Assembly: GCA_032718475.1 (NCBI GenBank)
Contig: JAUCBJ010000075.1
Span: 1-64,000, forward strand
DNA: 64,000 nt
Source: Nemertoderma westbladi
Lineage: Eukaryota > Xenacoelomorpha > Nemertodermatida > Nemertodermatidae
Reading direction: 5' to 3'
Shown: positions 31,087-43,949 of the stretch, piece after piece
How positions within the stretch are numbered: the stretch's first letter is position 1
Layout of the letters: each line of letters starts with the position of its first letter
Notes under the pieces: generated by a model
The model's database searches: none
What the model was told of the DNA's origin: nothing
Seen by the model: the letters and a program-made list of their open reading frames with translations, nothing else
Position numbers and translations under genes: made by a program

Positions 31087-32244
31087 TGTTCGCGCTTTTA
31101 GACCTTAGGCAGTTTAACCCGCCTAATTTAGTTGTCTTTTAGTTTGTAAATCGACTTTAGCCTACGACGAGTATTTGATACACTACATTAGCCGAAGCCA
31201 GCCTATGCGCGATCATTCACCCGCTGGATATACCCGGGAGACTGGATTTGGGGGCTCTGACCTTATTGCGGTGTAGGCCTACTGTATTATTCGATTGATC
31301 GTTAATATATAATCTCTGACAATATTATTCACTTTCGGGAAATATTAACAGTTCCTTTAGGACGTGGCGCTCTAAATATATAAACAGAGCTATGACTTAC
31401 ACTAAACACAACGGGATGGCTTATGATTCACGTATAAGGCGCATTCTTTAGGAGATGCTTTGTTATCTGTCCCAATCATGCACACTACCGGTACCGCACA
31501 ATACTGCACACTGATCTGCCGACCTTTACTAATTTTAGTCACATATAAAGAGAATAGTAATTGACCCATGTAGTGCCTATGAAATAGCATTAGATTCACT
31601 CCAAAACCAATATCATATAAGTCGCAATTGCTATATGTAACCGGTCTCTTACCTTCAGTATATCAAGAAGATGGGGTTTTATAATTATTTATCGATATTA
31701 TCCAAATATAACGATATTCCATCAACAGATACAATTAATAACCGACAGTAAATAGCAGTAAAATAATGCGGTGTGTATATAATGCAGTTGACAGGCAGGA
31801 TAACAGTTATACGTTCCGGTAATCAAAGCCGTTCTAATGTTTTGGCTAAAGTCTGAAACAGAATAATTCCATAGCCGATGTTCATGGCATCAGGAAAACC
31901 AACACACTGAAACCTGTGGGCTGTTGTAGGCAGCTTTCAACACAAAGAGAAATAGCTCTCATTGGCAGAACTCCAGATTCTATAGGTTCCACGAACGTCT
32001 AAATGCCAAACCTCCCTAGCCTTTGCAGCCCATAGCCAACACAAGGCTAAATCGCTCTGATTGGTCGATCATTGTTCTGATTGGTTAATCGAACAGAACA
32101 AAGAGGCCATACGTACAGCAAATCGGCCAATCAGCCAGCAGAATGCATCACTCGAGCAAGGCAGTTTTAGAGTATTTGAGCGCATTGAGGGAAAACTGGA
32201 TTGCGGAGAAAAAGGGCCAGTTACATCCCGCAAAAGCTTTTACA
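31087..32244 (-). repeat. E1 5' LTR
   Basis: 1,158 bp, nearly identical to 21103-22260. On the minus strand it holds a TATA-like TGTTTATATATTT (plus positions about 31374-31387), matching the E2 LTR. The long plus-strand frame at 32061-32315 is incidental. Confidence 0.95.
31374..31387 (-). promoter_or_regulatory. Putative LTR TATA box (E1)
   Basis: Minus-strand TGTTTATATATTT is conserved in all four LTRs of the pair (in E2 as GTTTATATACTTA) and is a plausible core promoter element. Confidence 0.45.
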
Positions 32245-32502
32245 GTGTCCTATATCAATGTTTATGTCCCACATTAATGTTTGTGTCCTACATCAATGTT
32301 TATGTCTCAGATTAATGTTTGTCCCCCTGATTAATGTTTGTCCCACATTAATGTTTGTGGCGCTGATAAATATCTGTCCCTCATTTAATGTTTGTGTCCA
32401 AGTTGCTATTAGTTACTCTAGGTTGCCGGACGTTTTGGACAATTTGGTCAGCAACTAGCAACTTAATTTGAGTAACATTAACTTTTAGTCCCCGTTATAT
32501 GA
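32245..32502 (+). repeat. Satellite remainder and spacer between E1 and E2
   Basis: The 19-bp satellite continues in degenerate form to about 32400, followed by about 100 bp with GTTGCT/AGCAAC stretches. The segment ends in TATGA, the E2 target duplication. Confidence 0.85.
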
Positions 32503-33680
32503 TGTAAAGGCTTTTGCGTAATTAGCCGGTTATTTTCCCGGTAAAGTACTCTGTAGTTGGTTTAACAGGCATAAAAAGCCGTGTCCTTACTGTACTGGTG
32601 TTTTAGAGGACATAAAAGTCATTTCTTCTGTATGTGTACTTTAACGGACATAATTCGCAATTTTATGACGCAATGCGCCAAATCCTCTGTAAACAGTGTA
32701 GCTACCATGGCGACGGCTAACAGCTGATGCTGTACACGTGGAGCTTGTTCTTTGTTCTCTGTTCCTTCTTTGTTCGGTCGACCAATCAGAGCGTTTTTTG
32801 CCTCTGTGTTAGAGATTGTATATAGAAACTCGTGGAGTTGAGTCAGTATGTGATTTGTCCACAGCCTAGAACATCGGCTTTGGAACCTCCGTGTTTCAGT
32901 CTTTAGCCCAACATTAGTAGGCTTAATTATAGAACGTATATCCGTTATCTCACTCACATACATATTATCATACCATACCTAACCCAATCGATCATATCAA
33001 TTTATACCTTAACATTTTACTGCTTTTACTGTCGGTTATTCATTATATTTGTTGATGGAATATTATATTTGGAATACTGATGAATAATCAGACACCCCAA
33101 TCTTCTTGATATACTAAAGGTTAGAGAGACCGGTTACATATAACAATTGCAACTTACATTAAGTGGTTTGAAGTGAATCTAATGCTATTTTATAGGCCCT
33201 ACACGTATTGTCTGTTGTTCTCCTTATATGTGACTAAAATTAGTGAAGGTCGGCAGATTGGTGTGCAGCATTGTGCAGTATTGTGTATGATCGTGATTGA
33301 TAACGAAGCATCTCCTAAAGAATGCGCCATATACGTGAATCTATAGCCATCCCGTTGTGTCTAGTTTAAGTCATAACTCTGTTTATATACTTAAAGCGCC
33401 ACGTCCTAAAGGAACTGTTAATATTTCCCGAAAGTGAATAATATTTGTCAGAGATTATATATATTACGATCAGTTGAATAATACAGTAGGCCTACCCCGC
33501 AATACGGTTAGGCTTCCGAATCCAGTCTCCCAGGTATATCCAGCGGGTGAATGATCGCGCATAGACTGGTTTCGGCTAATGTAGTGTATCAAATACTTGT
33601 CATAGGCTAAAGACTATCTATCATCTCAAAGACATCCCAATTTGGCAGGTTAAACTGCTAAAGGTCTGAAAGCGCGAACA
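32503..33680 (+). repeat. E2 5' LTR
   Basis: 1,178 bp from TGTAAAGG to GCGCGAACA. It contains about 98 bp (32601-32698) absent from the 3' LTR. A TATA-like GTTTATATAC lies at 33381-33390. The start of the leader (ATAACGG) shows no standard TGG primer site. Confidence 0.95.
33381..33392 (+). promoter_or_regulatory. Putative LTR TATA box (E2)
   Basis: GTTTATATACTT matches the corresponding site in E1 LTRs. It is the best candidate core promoter in the LTR. Confidence 0.45.
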
Positions 33681-35870
33681 ATAACGGATATAGCTTCTGT
33701 ATTGCAGTAGGCAATAAAGCTGAAGTACCGGTTAACCGGTACCTAGTAGGCCTGACTACCTAACCACCCGGACCGGTACTTACAGCAGTACAGGTACAGC
33801 AGTATTATTCGATTGTGAAATTGTATACCGGTAGGCTGTTTAAGAGATTAGGGACTGTACACCCCTTGTTTCTTTTGGAGCTTACTTATTTCTGTCAGTT
33901 TTATTTATTTGTAGGCCAGTATTGAGCAGAAGGCGTGTAAGCCTGCTCAGATTGTACAGACAATTTGTAGGCTAGACTGTTGTCTGACTGTTGTTAAGTC
34001 TGAAGGGACTGTAGTGTGTGTAGAGCATATGTCCGAAAAAGTACTAGTTAGGAAAGTAGGGGCTGCCAGTGCTGTGAGGTGAACCCCCTCGAAAGAATAA
34101 GTCGTACTACTCGGTTAGAACGCATACTAACTAACCATTTCTGAGTCTGCATTATATTGTAGTTTATTTAGGCTTGATAGTAGTCTGCCAGCGTTTGGTC
34201 TGTACCTTGTTTGTGTAGTCTGTACGGGTAGCGTAATATTTCTTACTTAGATAATTTGTAGGCTGGATTTTGTCTGGCTGTTGTTAGGTCTTGAGAGATT
34301 TCGGTGTGTGTAGAGTGTATGTCCGATAAAGTGCCAGTTGGGAACGTAGGGGCTTCCAGAGCTGTGAGGTAAACCCCCTCGAAAGAATAAGTCGTACTAC
34401 TCGGTTAGAACGCATACTAACTAACCATTTCGGAGTCTGCATATATCGTAGTTTGTTTAGGCTTGATAGTAGTCTGTCAGTATTTGGTCTGCATTTTGTT
34501 TGAGTAGTCTGTATGCGTAATATTTATTATTCAGAGTTTATGCGATTATTCGCAACATTCATTCCCCAAGTTTATTCCTACAGTAATTGTGCTTGTTATA
34601 TATACCGTTACAGTTAAACTAACCCCGGTACTACATCAGGGCTGCTTGGCGTAGGTAAAGACTGGAGATTTTATGCTTTGGTCACTCCGGCAGATACCGT
34701 GGTTCTTTTAGCTGTACAAGTATTTCTAACTGCTAGTTATTTGTTGTATAAGTACTTGTACCTAATTTAGGGTTTAGTGTACAGTGCTTTCCGAAAGTAA
34801 TTAGTGTGTAGCCAGTATATTTGTGTTGTAAAGTGGTTAATAGGCACATTGGTTCTGGTAGACCGCGGTAATTAACTTCTAGGTAGGAACACTCCGTGAT
34901 ACATAACGTAGTACTTATAGCGATACGGCTATAAGTCGTCAGACAGTGGTATTTTTCTATCTGGACAACGCAGTATATTTACTACTACTTATTATTTTCA
35001 AATACCGTAGTAACCTGTCCGTTGTAATAACCAGATATTCTAACCCTTTGTTAGGCTGGTTAGTAGACTTCTTGTAAAATTACCCTAAAAATTCGTACTT
35101 GCAATTTTTGTGTTTATTTAGAGATTGTAATCTCACCCCGAATTGTACGTAATTTGTAGTATTAAGTAACTTAGGTAAATTAGAATTATTTGTTTTAGTG
35201 TCCAACAAGTAGCACTCCACTGAGAGCGCACAGCTTCTGTGTAGTGACTCCCCCCAGAAATAATAACATTTATTTCAAATATTGACAAAAACCCATTATA
35301 ACGGGTATATATATTATAAATCAACTCAAACGATTTATAAATAGTAGGCCTGCCATACATCAATTGTCTCAATATCAGTTGGACTACTGCTTAAATAACG
35401 GTAATCAAATAAAGCAAAGTAACCAAGTAACCCCTAAAATTTCAGAAATTCAATTATTCCAAAATAATTGACATGCCGGTATTCACGATAGGCTTATTAT
35501 ATTTATTTCTATAAATTTAGGCTGAAATCATACCGGTATTCTGTAATTAATTCTAGTTAATAATTATACTTATATATACTATAGGTGCAAGCTGCATACC
35601 GGTATTCACGATAGGCCTATTATATATTTATATATACTTGTGCTGAAATTACATACCGGTATTCTGTGACAAATCTAGTCTGTAATAATACATAAGTAAT
35701 AATAATAAATAAAAATAACAATAATAAAGTCTGTTCTAATATATTATATATATATCACGCTACACTGAGTAGCAGTATCGGTAATTAATTACTAGGCTAA
35801 CCGTGATACTGAATTACTAGACTTGCTTTAACTGTAATATAGCAGTAGGCATTCAACTGTACAAACAAAC
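33681..35870 (+). other. E2 5' leader
   Basis: Non-coding. It has a tandem duplication of about 290 bp (GAAAGAATAAGTCGTACTAC at 34091 and 34381) and three intact ATACCGGTAT palindromes (about 35530, 35596, 35653), plus one altered copy near 35473, in inverse order to E1. It reads into the gag ATG at 35871. Confidence 0.6.
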
Positions 35871-38800
35871 ATGTCTGACACAAAGCCAAACCTGTCAGAC
35901 AGTCTCCTAGATACAACCATCTGTGACCCAGACAGGAGTGTGGAACGTGAGAGGCCGAAGTTCAATTCACCTCCTACTGTAAGAAAGATCATCCCTCCAG
36001 TAGTAATATCAGAACCTAGGCTGGTACAACACCGTAGGTCTGTCATAGGCACTAGAGCTCAGGTCAAGCGGGACCAAGAAGCAGCGGAACAGCAACCACC
36101 CGCGAGCCGAGAACTTATTTCTCAGCGGCCCGACAGCTCCAGTAGTGCAGATACTGTAGAGCTGACACCCGAGCACGGAGCAAAGATGACAGATGCGGTT
36201 TATTCGGATCCCCTTCTCATCCTTCCTGCAGCCGTACTCACTAGGTTATTGATTGCGGTGGAAGAACACCAGATCGATTGGGCGAGAAATAAGCGATCGA
36301 CTAAAGATAGTTATGCGGGATACACAAGGGAAGAACTGAAGTCTATTGTCAAGTCGCAATGGAACTTCCCCGGACCCGGACTACCTTTCGACTTATCAGA
36401 AGCTGCCTGGGAAGACATACACAGGATGGGAGTAATAAAAGAAACCATCGATCCAGCTGTGTGGAAGAGGTCAGCAGCAGGATACGTACAGGGATTCTTC
36501 AGCTCTATGGAGCGATTAAAAGAACAACTGTTTCAACAACCCCAAGGACCTCAAGAGCAGGGACAGCTGCTTTATCAAGTTAGAGAAAGAATTCTACGAA
36601 TCAGGCTAATCTTATCGGCCTTTGAGGAGGCTTCTAAAAGAAGACAAGACACGTCGTTGCAAGTTGCCGTAAAGACTTGGTTTCAACGGGTGAGTCTCCA
36701 GGTTCAAGGAACGGCTCAGTGGAAAGCTCAGCTGGAGGAGCGCTCAACCCATGGAGAATCAACAGACGCTACTTTTTCCCAAGTGGAAAGTGAAGCGACG
36801 GCAGAGAAACCGCATAAGAGGGATGCCATTGACATCTATCTGTCAGACTATCAACGTTTTTTAGGTGATGAAGAGTTGAGGAGAAGGCTAGATGGACTTA
36901 GCCCTAATAGTGAAGGAGCCCAGCGTGTGTTGGACGCCATCGATGTGGATAGGTTAGCTGCGAACCAAGCTAAATTCAATGAAAGCATCCCCATCGCTAA
37001 GGTTCAAGAAGAACAAGTAAAGAAAAAACGTATAGAAGACAGAAAGACAGTGGCAGTGGCAGCAGCAGTGGCAGCGGCAGAAGCGGAAAGAAAGGCGGTA
37101 GAGGTGGAAAGAAAAGCGGCAGCGGCAGAGGCAGAAGCGGAAAGAAAAGCAGCCGAAGTGGAAAGAAAAGCGGCAGTGGCAGTGGCAGAAGCAGAACGGA
37201 GGGCATCTGAAGAGACAACACAACTAGAGTTGGAAAATCTTCAAGAGAGGCAAGACAACTTCAATAAACAGTTAACAGCTAGTAATATGCAGATGATGAG
37301 TCGATCTATTCCCAAAAGACAAGGTTATACATCATCTGAGGAAGGCGATACCACCGTTACTGAAGGCGGAGGAAATAGATCTCGTCTAAGCAGACGTAGA
37401 AGAATATCCCACCGCCAGAAATTGCCAGATTTGCCCCCAGCTGTTAGAAAGCAACTAAATAACACAAACTTAGGTAGTACAGAACCCACAGACCAAATAA
37501 TTGAAATAGAAAGACTCCCTACTATAGTAGATGAGCCTGAAATAATTAGGCCTGTTCCCGAAGCCACCCCTTCAGTGATAGAGACACCTGTACTCCCTGA
37601 ACCTACCTCTAAATTCCCTCTGCACAGCACTAAGCTATCTGTGCCACACAGAACCACCCTTGGAAATGCTCATGTCCTGGACTCCGAGCGAAATATTAAT
37701 GATTTGTCGCCCATTGTCCCTCGTCGGCCCGCTACAACGTTGGCGGCTCCCGCTTCGGCGGTCGAGTGGGTGGATGAGAGACGACGGGGGATGGATCTCC
37801 TGCTCGGGCAGATGCAGGAGACTGTTCAGCAATTCAAGGGCACAGTAAGGGAAAGTAGGTTAGAGTTGCAAGAAGTGCAGCAAAGTATCGCGTTAGAACG
37901 TGATAAATTAGCAAATACACAAAGAGGTATACCACCACCCCCTGTAACAATGTGTCAACCTGTTAGGTCTGAAGTATCTCATGCGCAAGGTGTGGAGCCT
38001 ACACGCATATATACTGCTAGCGAAGTAGAAACTCCTATAGTGAACCCTATTAAGGGTAATTATAGACCTGTTGATAATGATATTCCCTATAGACCTGATC
38101 ATAATCCGAGAAATTTATATACCGATAACTCGATATTAAATAACACGATGGCCCAAGAAAGTTTTACGCGTCAAATGGCTAGAACCGAAGCACGTCAAGC
38201 GGTAAAGGTGGGAGAGATAGTCAAGTTCAATGGAGATGAGATGAAATGGTTACCTTTTAATGAATATTATAAAGATAACATACAGAACTATGTACTATCT
38301 AATGGAGAGAAACTTAGATTCCTCATCGAGTGCTTGGAAGGATCTCCCAAGTTAATGGCGTTAAAGTTTATTGGACATCCAGACGGATTAAGACAAGTTT
38401 GGGATACACTAAACATCAGGTATGGTAATAGGAATAACATAGCTAAATATTTGTATGCAAAATTAGTAGCGCCCCGAAAGTTCATTAGCAGCGGGATAAT
38501 AGAGTTTTCCGATGAGATCTGTAGACAATTAGATTGGTTAGGTAAGTCTCATGAATATCAGAGTTCTATGGTCATTGGAGCCGTGGCTTCTACTTTACCG
38601 AAGGGTGGAGTAGGTACACGCTGGGATAAGAAAGTGTTATATATGATGGAACAACAACGACGAGACCCTACCATGGCTGATCTCATGTCATTCTTAGATG
38701 GAGAAGAGAAATTACAGCTCCTAAAACAGTCCAGAGAGAAGACACCGGAAAACAAGGTAAGTGAGAAACCCGTTTCTAGGAGAAAGGTAACACCAGTGTG

Positions 38801-41800
38801 TTATACAGACGACGGCGAAAGCCAGACTTCTCAAGGAGAAGATAGCGGGAAAGACACTGAAAGATCTTATTATGTCAATAAAACGCCTAAAGAACAGGTA
38901 AGTAAATTCAAGTCTCGAAACAATGACAGGAGAGAACAGGTAAGAAAAACTCCTCCTACGTCTCATAAGAGAATTCAGGTGAGAAAGCCCGAAGAAAGAA
39001 CGAATGTGCACAATGTTATTCAAAATAAGGTAAGTAACATCAAACCAAAATGTGCGCTATGTGACGGGACCCACCGTTTGAATATGTATGATGAATTCCT
39101 GAAGAAATCATTAACGGAGAGGCGGGAAGTCATGTGGGATAAGCGGTTGTGTTATAATTGCCTCAGACAAGGACACCAACGGCGAACCTGTTACTCCGAC
39201 ACAAGGTGTGCAAAGTGCGGTGCGAAACATCATATCTTGTTGCACACTGAATTCGAACGAAACAGCCCGAGTCAGGTAAGTGATTCCGAACTACATGTCC
39301 AATTCAGTGATGTGAACGACACTGACCAAAGTTCTGAGATGGAAGGATTCTATACTGATGAATTCTCCGACGAAAATGAATCCTGTTACATGATAAATAC
39401 TGCAGTGTATCGAGCACTTACGTATGAAAAAGACACGGACAGCGACCTCACCCTAACTACTTCTGATCGACAACCATCTTGGAAAGCGCCACCTTCCAAT
39501 GTAGGAATCCGAGAATTTCCTGTAGTACAGGTAAGGGTCCACGGACCTAAAAGGAGTTATGTAGTAAACGCCCTCCTTGACTCCGGTAGTACAGGAACAT
39601 TCATCGACAAAGAACTAGCCGAAGACATCTTTGCTGGACAACCCAAGTTCCGAACTAAGCTAAACATGTCAGGAATTATGCAGATTTGGAAATCTACAGA
39701 AATAGCGGATTATTATGTAGGTGCGTTGTCCACCCCCCAGGATGAACTAGGAGAACATAGTATAAGGTCAGTAAAAATGGTGGCGATAAAGAACTTCGCT
39801 ACCACCCAAGTGGAACCTTATAACTGGGATGAGGACGATTTCACCCAGCAGCTGGAAATACCTAGATTCAACACCGATTACCCTGGAGTGCAAATACTCA
39901 TCGGTCAAAACGCGCATGAAGCGCTCAAGACATTGGAGAAACGGCCCGCTCAACCGCAACCACTACAAGCTTATGCGGGAAGAACTAGAGTGGGTTGGTA
40001 CTTTACTGGCCCTTCCCGTAGAACTCTCATGGAAAGATTACCGAAAGACCAGGTATGTCAAGTGAGAGAATGGGAAGTCGAGGGCAGTGAGTTAGATGAT
40101 CCAACTGAGGGAACACCATACTCCTCAGATAATGACGATGTCCACCAACGTTTCGATGAGGAGAATACCATCGATCTCCTTAAGGAAAACGAGACTTGGC
40201 AAAACCAAGTGAACTTATGTCAGCTCCTTCTTCCATCAGAGCGAGACGACTATAACGACGAGCTTAATGACGTCATTGAACGTTATAATGCCAAGACTCG
40301 GGATGAACACGCCGTACGATTCTTTACTCAAGAGGCTGTAGAGCCCAATTCCTACGATAAGGCCCTATCGGTAGAGGAAGAAAGAGCCAAGCAGATCCAA
40401 GAGACAACTACACGTTTTCTTAAAGATCAAGGTAGATATGAGATCGGTCTACCTTTCCGAAAGCGAGAACCAAAGTTCGTAAACAACAGACCCTTGGCGG
40501 AGAAAAGAATTGCTCAACTACATCGACGCCTTACGGCAAATTCTTCAGCTAAAGAAATGTATCAAACGCAGTTGAAGAAATTTATTAGCAAGGGATATGC
40601 GGAGCTAGTACCGAAAGAAACACCTATAACTGAGAGAACGTATTATTTAACTCACCATTACGTTCCCAAACCCAGTAAACCCCATGAGGTACGAGTGGTG
40701 TTTGACGGCTCCGCCCTCTATATGGGCCAATCCCTTAATTCTGAATTGTTACCCGGACCCAACTTACTCCAATCCTTGTTGGGAATACTCTTAAGATTAA
40801 GACAATATTCAATTGCTTTCGCCTCAGATATAGAAGGCATGTTCTTACAAGTCAAGGCGCTGGATAGGGATCGAGACAGCCTACGATTTCTGTGGTGGCC
40901 TGAAGGAGACCTCAACCAGAAACCGGTGGAGTACTGGATGACCATCCAGGCTTTTGGGATAATCTCAAGCCCTTCAAACGCCTGTTCAGTGGTGCGCACC
41001 ACTGCGGATGACAACCGAGAAGCCTTCTCTAAAGAGGTGATTGACAACATCAAGCGGGATATATACATGGACAATAATCTAAAGTCCCTTCCATCAGTCG
41101 AAGAAGCCATTGACGTCGCTAAAGGAACGGTAGAATGCTTAAAAAGAGGTGGATTTCGATTAACTAAATTCACCAGCAACTCCCGTGAGTTTCTGGAGTC
41201 GATCCCGGTAGAAGATCGAGGAGCGATAGACCTGGATCTAATAAAAGATGATCTCCCAGAAACTATGACCCTTGGTTTGAAATGGGACACCGAAAGAGAT
41301 ATCCTGTTTTTCCAACTAAAACAGCGAGATAATCCAGTTCGGACTAAACGGATTTGTTTAAGTATCCTGAGCACTTATTTTGATCCATTGGGATTTATTA
41401 GCCCAGTTATATTGATTGCTCGGAGTTTGGTACAACAAATGTGGCTTGAAAACCACTCATGGGACGATCCACTTAAGGGAGAATTATTAAAGAAGTGGAT
41501 GAAATGGGAAGATTCTCTACCAGCCATCGAGAACTTTATAATTTCCCATTCATATTTTGGTCATGTTCTCCCTACGTATTCCTATCAACTCCATGTGTTT
41601 GGAGACGCCAGCGATATGGGAATAGGTATAGTAGCCTACCTAAGGGTGGAAACTCCGGACGGAATCAAAGTCGCCTTGGTTACCTCTAAGGCACTGATAA
41701 ACAACAAGTTGAAAGTTCCTCTAGCGGAGTTAAAGGCGGCTCTATACGCTACAGCCATCGGCCGGAATGTAACAGAACAGATCGACTATCCACTGGAGAA

Positions 41801-43949
41801 AACTGTCTATTGGACCGACGCTTTACTCGTGTTGGAGTATATAACCAATGAAGTCTGTCAGTTCAGCGTCTTCGTTACCAACAGAGTAGCCATTATACTC
41901 AGTCGCACAATGATGGATCAATGGAGACATTGCCCCGGAACGATTAATCCAGCAGACATCGCCTCCAGGGGAGCAACTCCACAAGAACTGGTAGACACTC
42001 CAGACTGGTTAGGTGGACCCGACTTCCTCTACAAAGAAGAAGAAGAATGGCCTCCTCATCTTACTACAGCAGAGATTAGACAGGCCAAGGGAGCGGAGAA
42101 AGTCAAACCTAAAACTCGGGCGAGTAAATCGAAGTTATTCAAACCCATGGTAGATCTGTCTGTACTACATATTTCCGGAGACGACGCTTTGGATCAGAAA
42201 CCCACAGCCACAAATAAACTTGTTGTGGAAATCCGTGAGAAGGATTGGAAATCTGGAATACCAGATGTCTCGCAAGGACTCTCACCTCTTCTGCAGAGAG
42301 CGATATATCACTACAGTTCCTGGAATCGGCTCTGTAAGGCCGTTACATATTTAAAGAGATGTTTTCACCATCACTACTCCAGGATGAAGGCCAAAGGTGA
42401 TACCGCTCCAATAACATCAGTGCAGGTCCATGTTATTAAAGATCTTCCCAAATATAAGATACCCGACAGGTTTCTGAAGGAGAAGATCAGTTATCAGGAG
42501 CATGAAGAAACCAACAAGCAGATGCTGAGACTCCTGCAATGCTATGAGGATTCCGATAAGTATTTCCTGTTGTTGAGAAATCCACAGATGCGCTTAAGGG
42601 ATCGTTTCTCTAGCACAATGATAGATGGGTTGATACGTGTTGGAGGAAGATTAACGAATGCTCCATTATCCTTTGACACTAAGTTTCCCATACTCATTAG
42701 AAATCTTGAAATACAAGTCAAGATGATTGTAGACGTTCACAGCAAACTTTATCATGCTGGTAGGGAACGAGTTCTTAGCGAAATTCGAACTCGCTATTAT
42801 TTTTATAAACCCCGTAGAGCTCTGAACCAAGTTCTTATGAACTGCATACCCTGTAGGAAAGCATTCAGTAGGCCTTTAACACAGCGAGAGGCAGAATTAC
42901 CTAGGGAACGAGTAAGCTTCTATGAACCACCCTTTACTAATACCGGTGTGGATTTATTTGGCCCTATTGAAGTATATCGTGCTAGGACTATAGTCAAGAG
43001 ATGGTGTGTCATCTTTGTTTGTATGACTTGTAGAGCTATCCATCTCGATATGGTGAACGATTTATCTACCAACAGCTTTCTATGAAGCTTACGACGACAG
43101 ATCGCTCGCTTTGGCACTAGTAACACGATGAGATCTGATAAGGGAACAAACTTCATTGGTGCCAACAATGAAATCAAAGCTTACGTCAAAGATTGGAACC
43201 AAAGACAGGTGGACGATCAGCTACGAGTAACAGCGTCTAGCTGGACCTTCAACGCCGCCGACGCCCCTTGGTGGGGAGGAAGTTGGGAGAGATTAATAAG
43301 AAGTGTGAAGACAGCATTTCACTTTATAGTGCCTTGCCGCGCGTATCTCACCGACGAACTTTTGCGGACGTTAATGGAGGAAATCGCCGCCTATCTCAAC
43401 GAGAGACCGCTTATGCCAGTCTCATCGAGTCCCAATTCCCTGGAAGCGCTAACACCCGCGCATTTCCTACTAAAGAAACCTGTAGCCATGCTCCCACAAT
43501 CGGAAATCACAGACGGAGACGAATACTGCCGGCAAACTTGGCAACTCATGCAGTTGTTATCCCGTCGTTTCGCTGACCATTTCGAAAAACATTATCTGCC
43601 CACGCTACAACTTCGAACTAAGTGGTTTGCGCAGCAAGAAAACGTCAGCGCTGGAGACATGGTTCTTATTGTGGATGTAGATCTTCCACGTAAGCGGTGG
43701 CAGACAGGTCGTATCATCGAGACTCACATCTTGGATGATGGTTTGGTGCGATCGGTAGAACTCGTCGTCATGCGACGTAACTTCAAGAAACCGGGAATTG
43801 TCTTCGAGACACAGCAGCTCAATCGCCCAGTTGGTCGCTTATGTTTACTGGAAAGAGACAGAGAACTCTCCGGAAACTATGGGAGGCAAGATACTCTTCC
43901 CACGACCACCTCCCTAATCCAACAAACATCTAGGGACTCCCCAACTTAA
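35871..43949 (+). pseudogene. E2 Gag-Pol polyprotein (BEL/Pao), one nonsense codon in integrase
   Basis: One frame of 2,693 codons interrupted only by TGA at 43083-43085. Order: Gag N-terminal domain (1-380, absent from E1); Ala/Glu/Lys coiled coil (about 390-450); Gag core; CCHC knuckles (about 1060-1120); aspartic protease LLDSGSTGTF (about 1235); reverse transcriptase from about 1600 with FASDIEGMFLQV (first catalytic Asp) and YMDNNLKS (about 1730); RNase H with FGDAS, ELKAAL and YWTDAL (about 1910-1985); integrase with HHCC zinc motif (about 2290-2340), VDLFGP, SDKGTNF and SWERLI as the D, D, E residues, then the DUF5641-like C-terminus. Two oddities: the catalytic YxDD of motif C reads YMDN, and the TGA falls between the first and second integrase acids. 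After the stop, an ATG at 43128 continues the same frame to 43949. Confidence 0.95.

Larger units (their letters stand above)
21103..32244 (-). mobile_element. E1: BEL/Pao LTR retrotransposon, Gag-protease only (non-autonomous)
   Basis: A complete 11,142-bp element on the minus strand: 1,158-bp LTRs, a 2.3-kb leader, one 1,157-codon Gag-PR frame, a long post-pol region, and a degraded accessory gene next to the 3' LTR. A 5-bp duplication, GTGTC, flanks it. LTRs begin TGTAAAAGCTTTTGC and end GCGCGAACA in coding orientation. Compared with E2, reverse transcriptase, RNase H and integrase are missing, yet the frame is open across every deletion point. It could be mobilised only by enzymes from a relative such as E2. 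About six substitutions between the LTRs indicate recent insertion. Confidence 0.95.

Noticed and set aside
32619-32963. 114-codon minus-strand frame in the E2 5' LTR (and its copy at 47268-47546)
   Set aside because: The frame is not kept in the E1 LTRs, and LTRs of BEL elements are non-coding.
33681-33720. Primer binding site next to the E2 5' LTR
   Set aside because: The sequence after the LTR starts ATAACGG, not TGG, and no tRNA complement could be recognised by eye, so no site is claimed.
36954-37223. Antisense Cys/Phe-rich frames over the E2 gag coiled coil
   Set aside because: They are shadows of the Ala/Glu/Lys codon repeats in gag; no independent support.
40718-41374. 218-codon antisense frame over E2 reverse transcriptase
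   Set aside because: It is a shadow of the pol frame, which carries all the recognised motifs.
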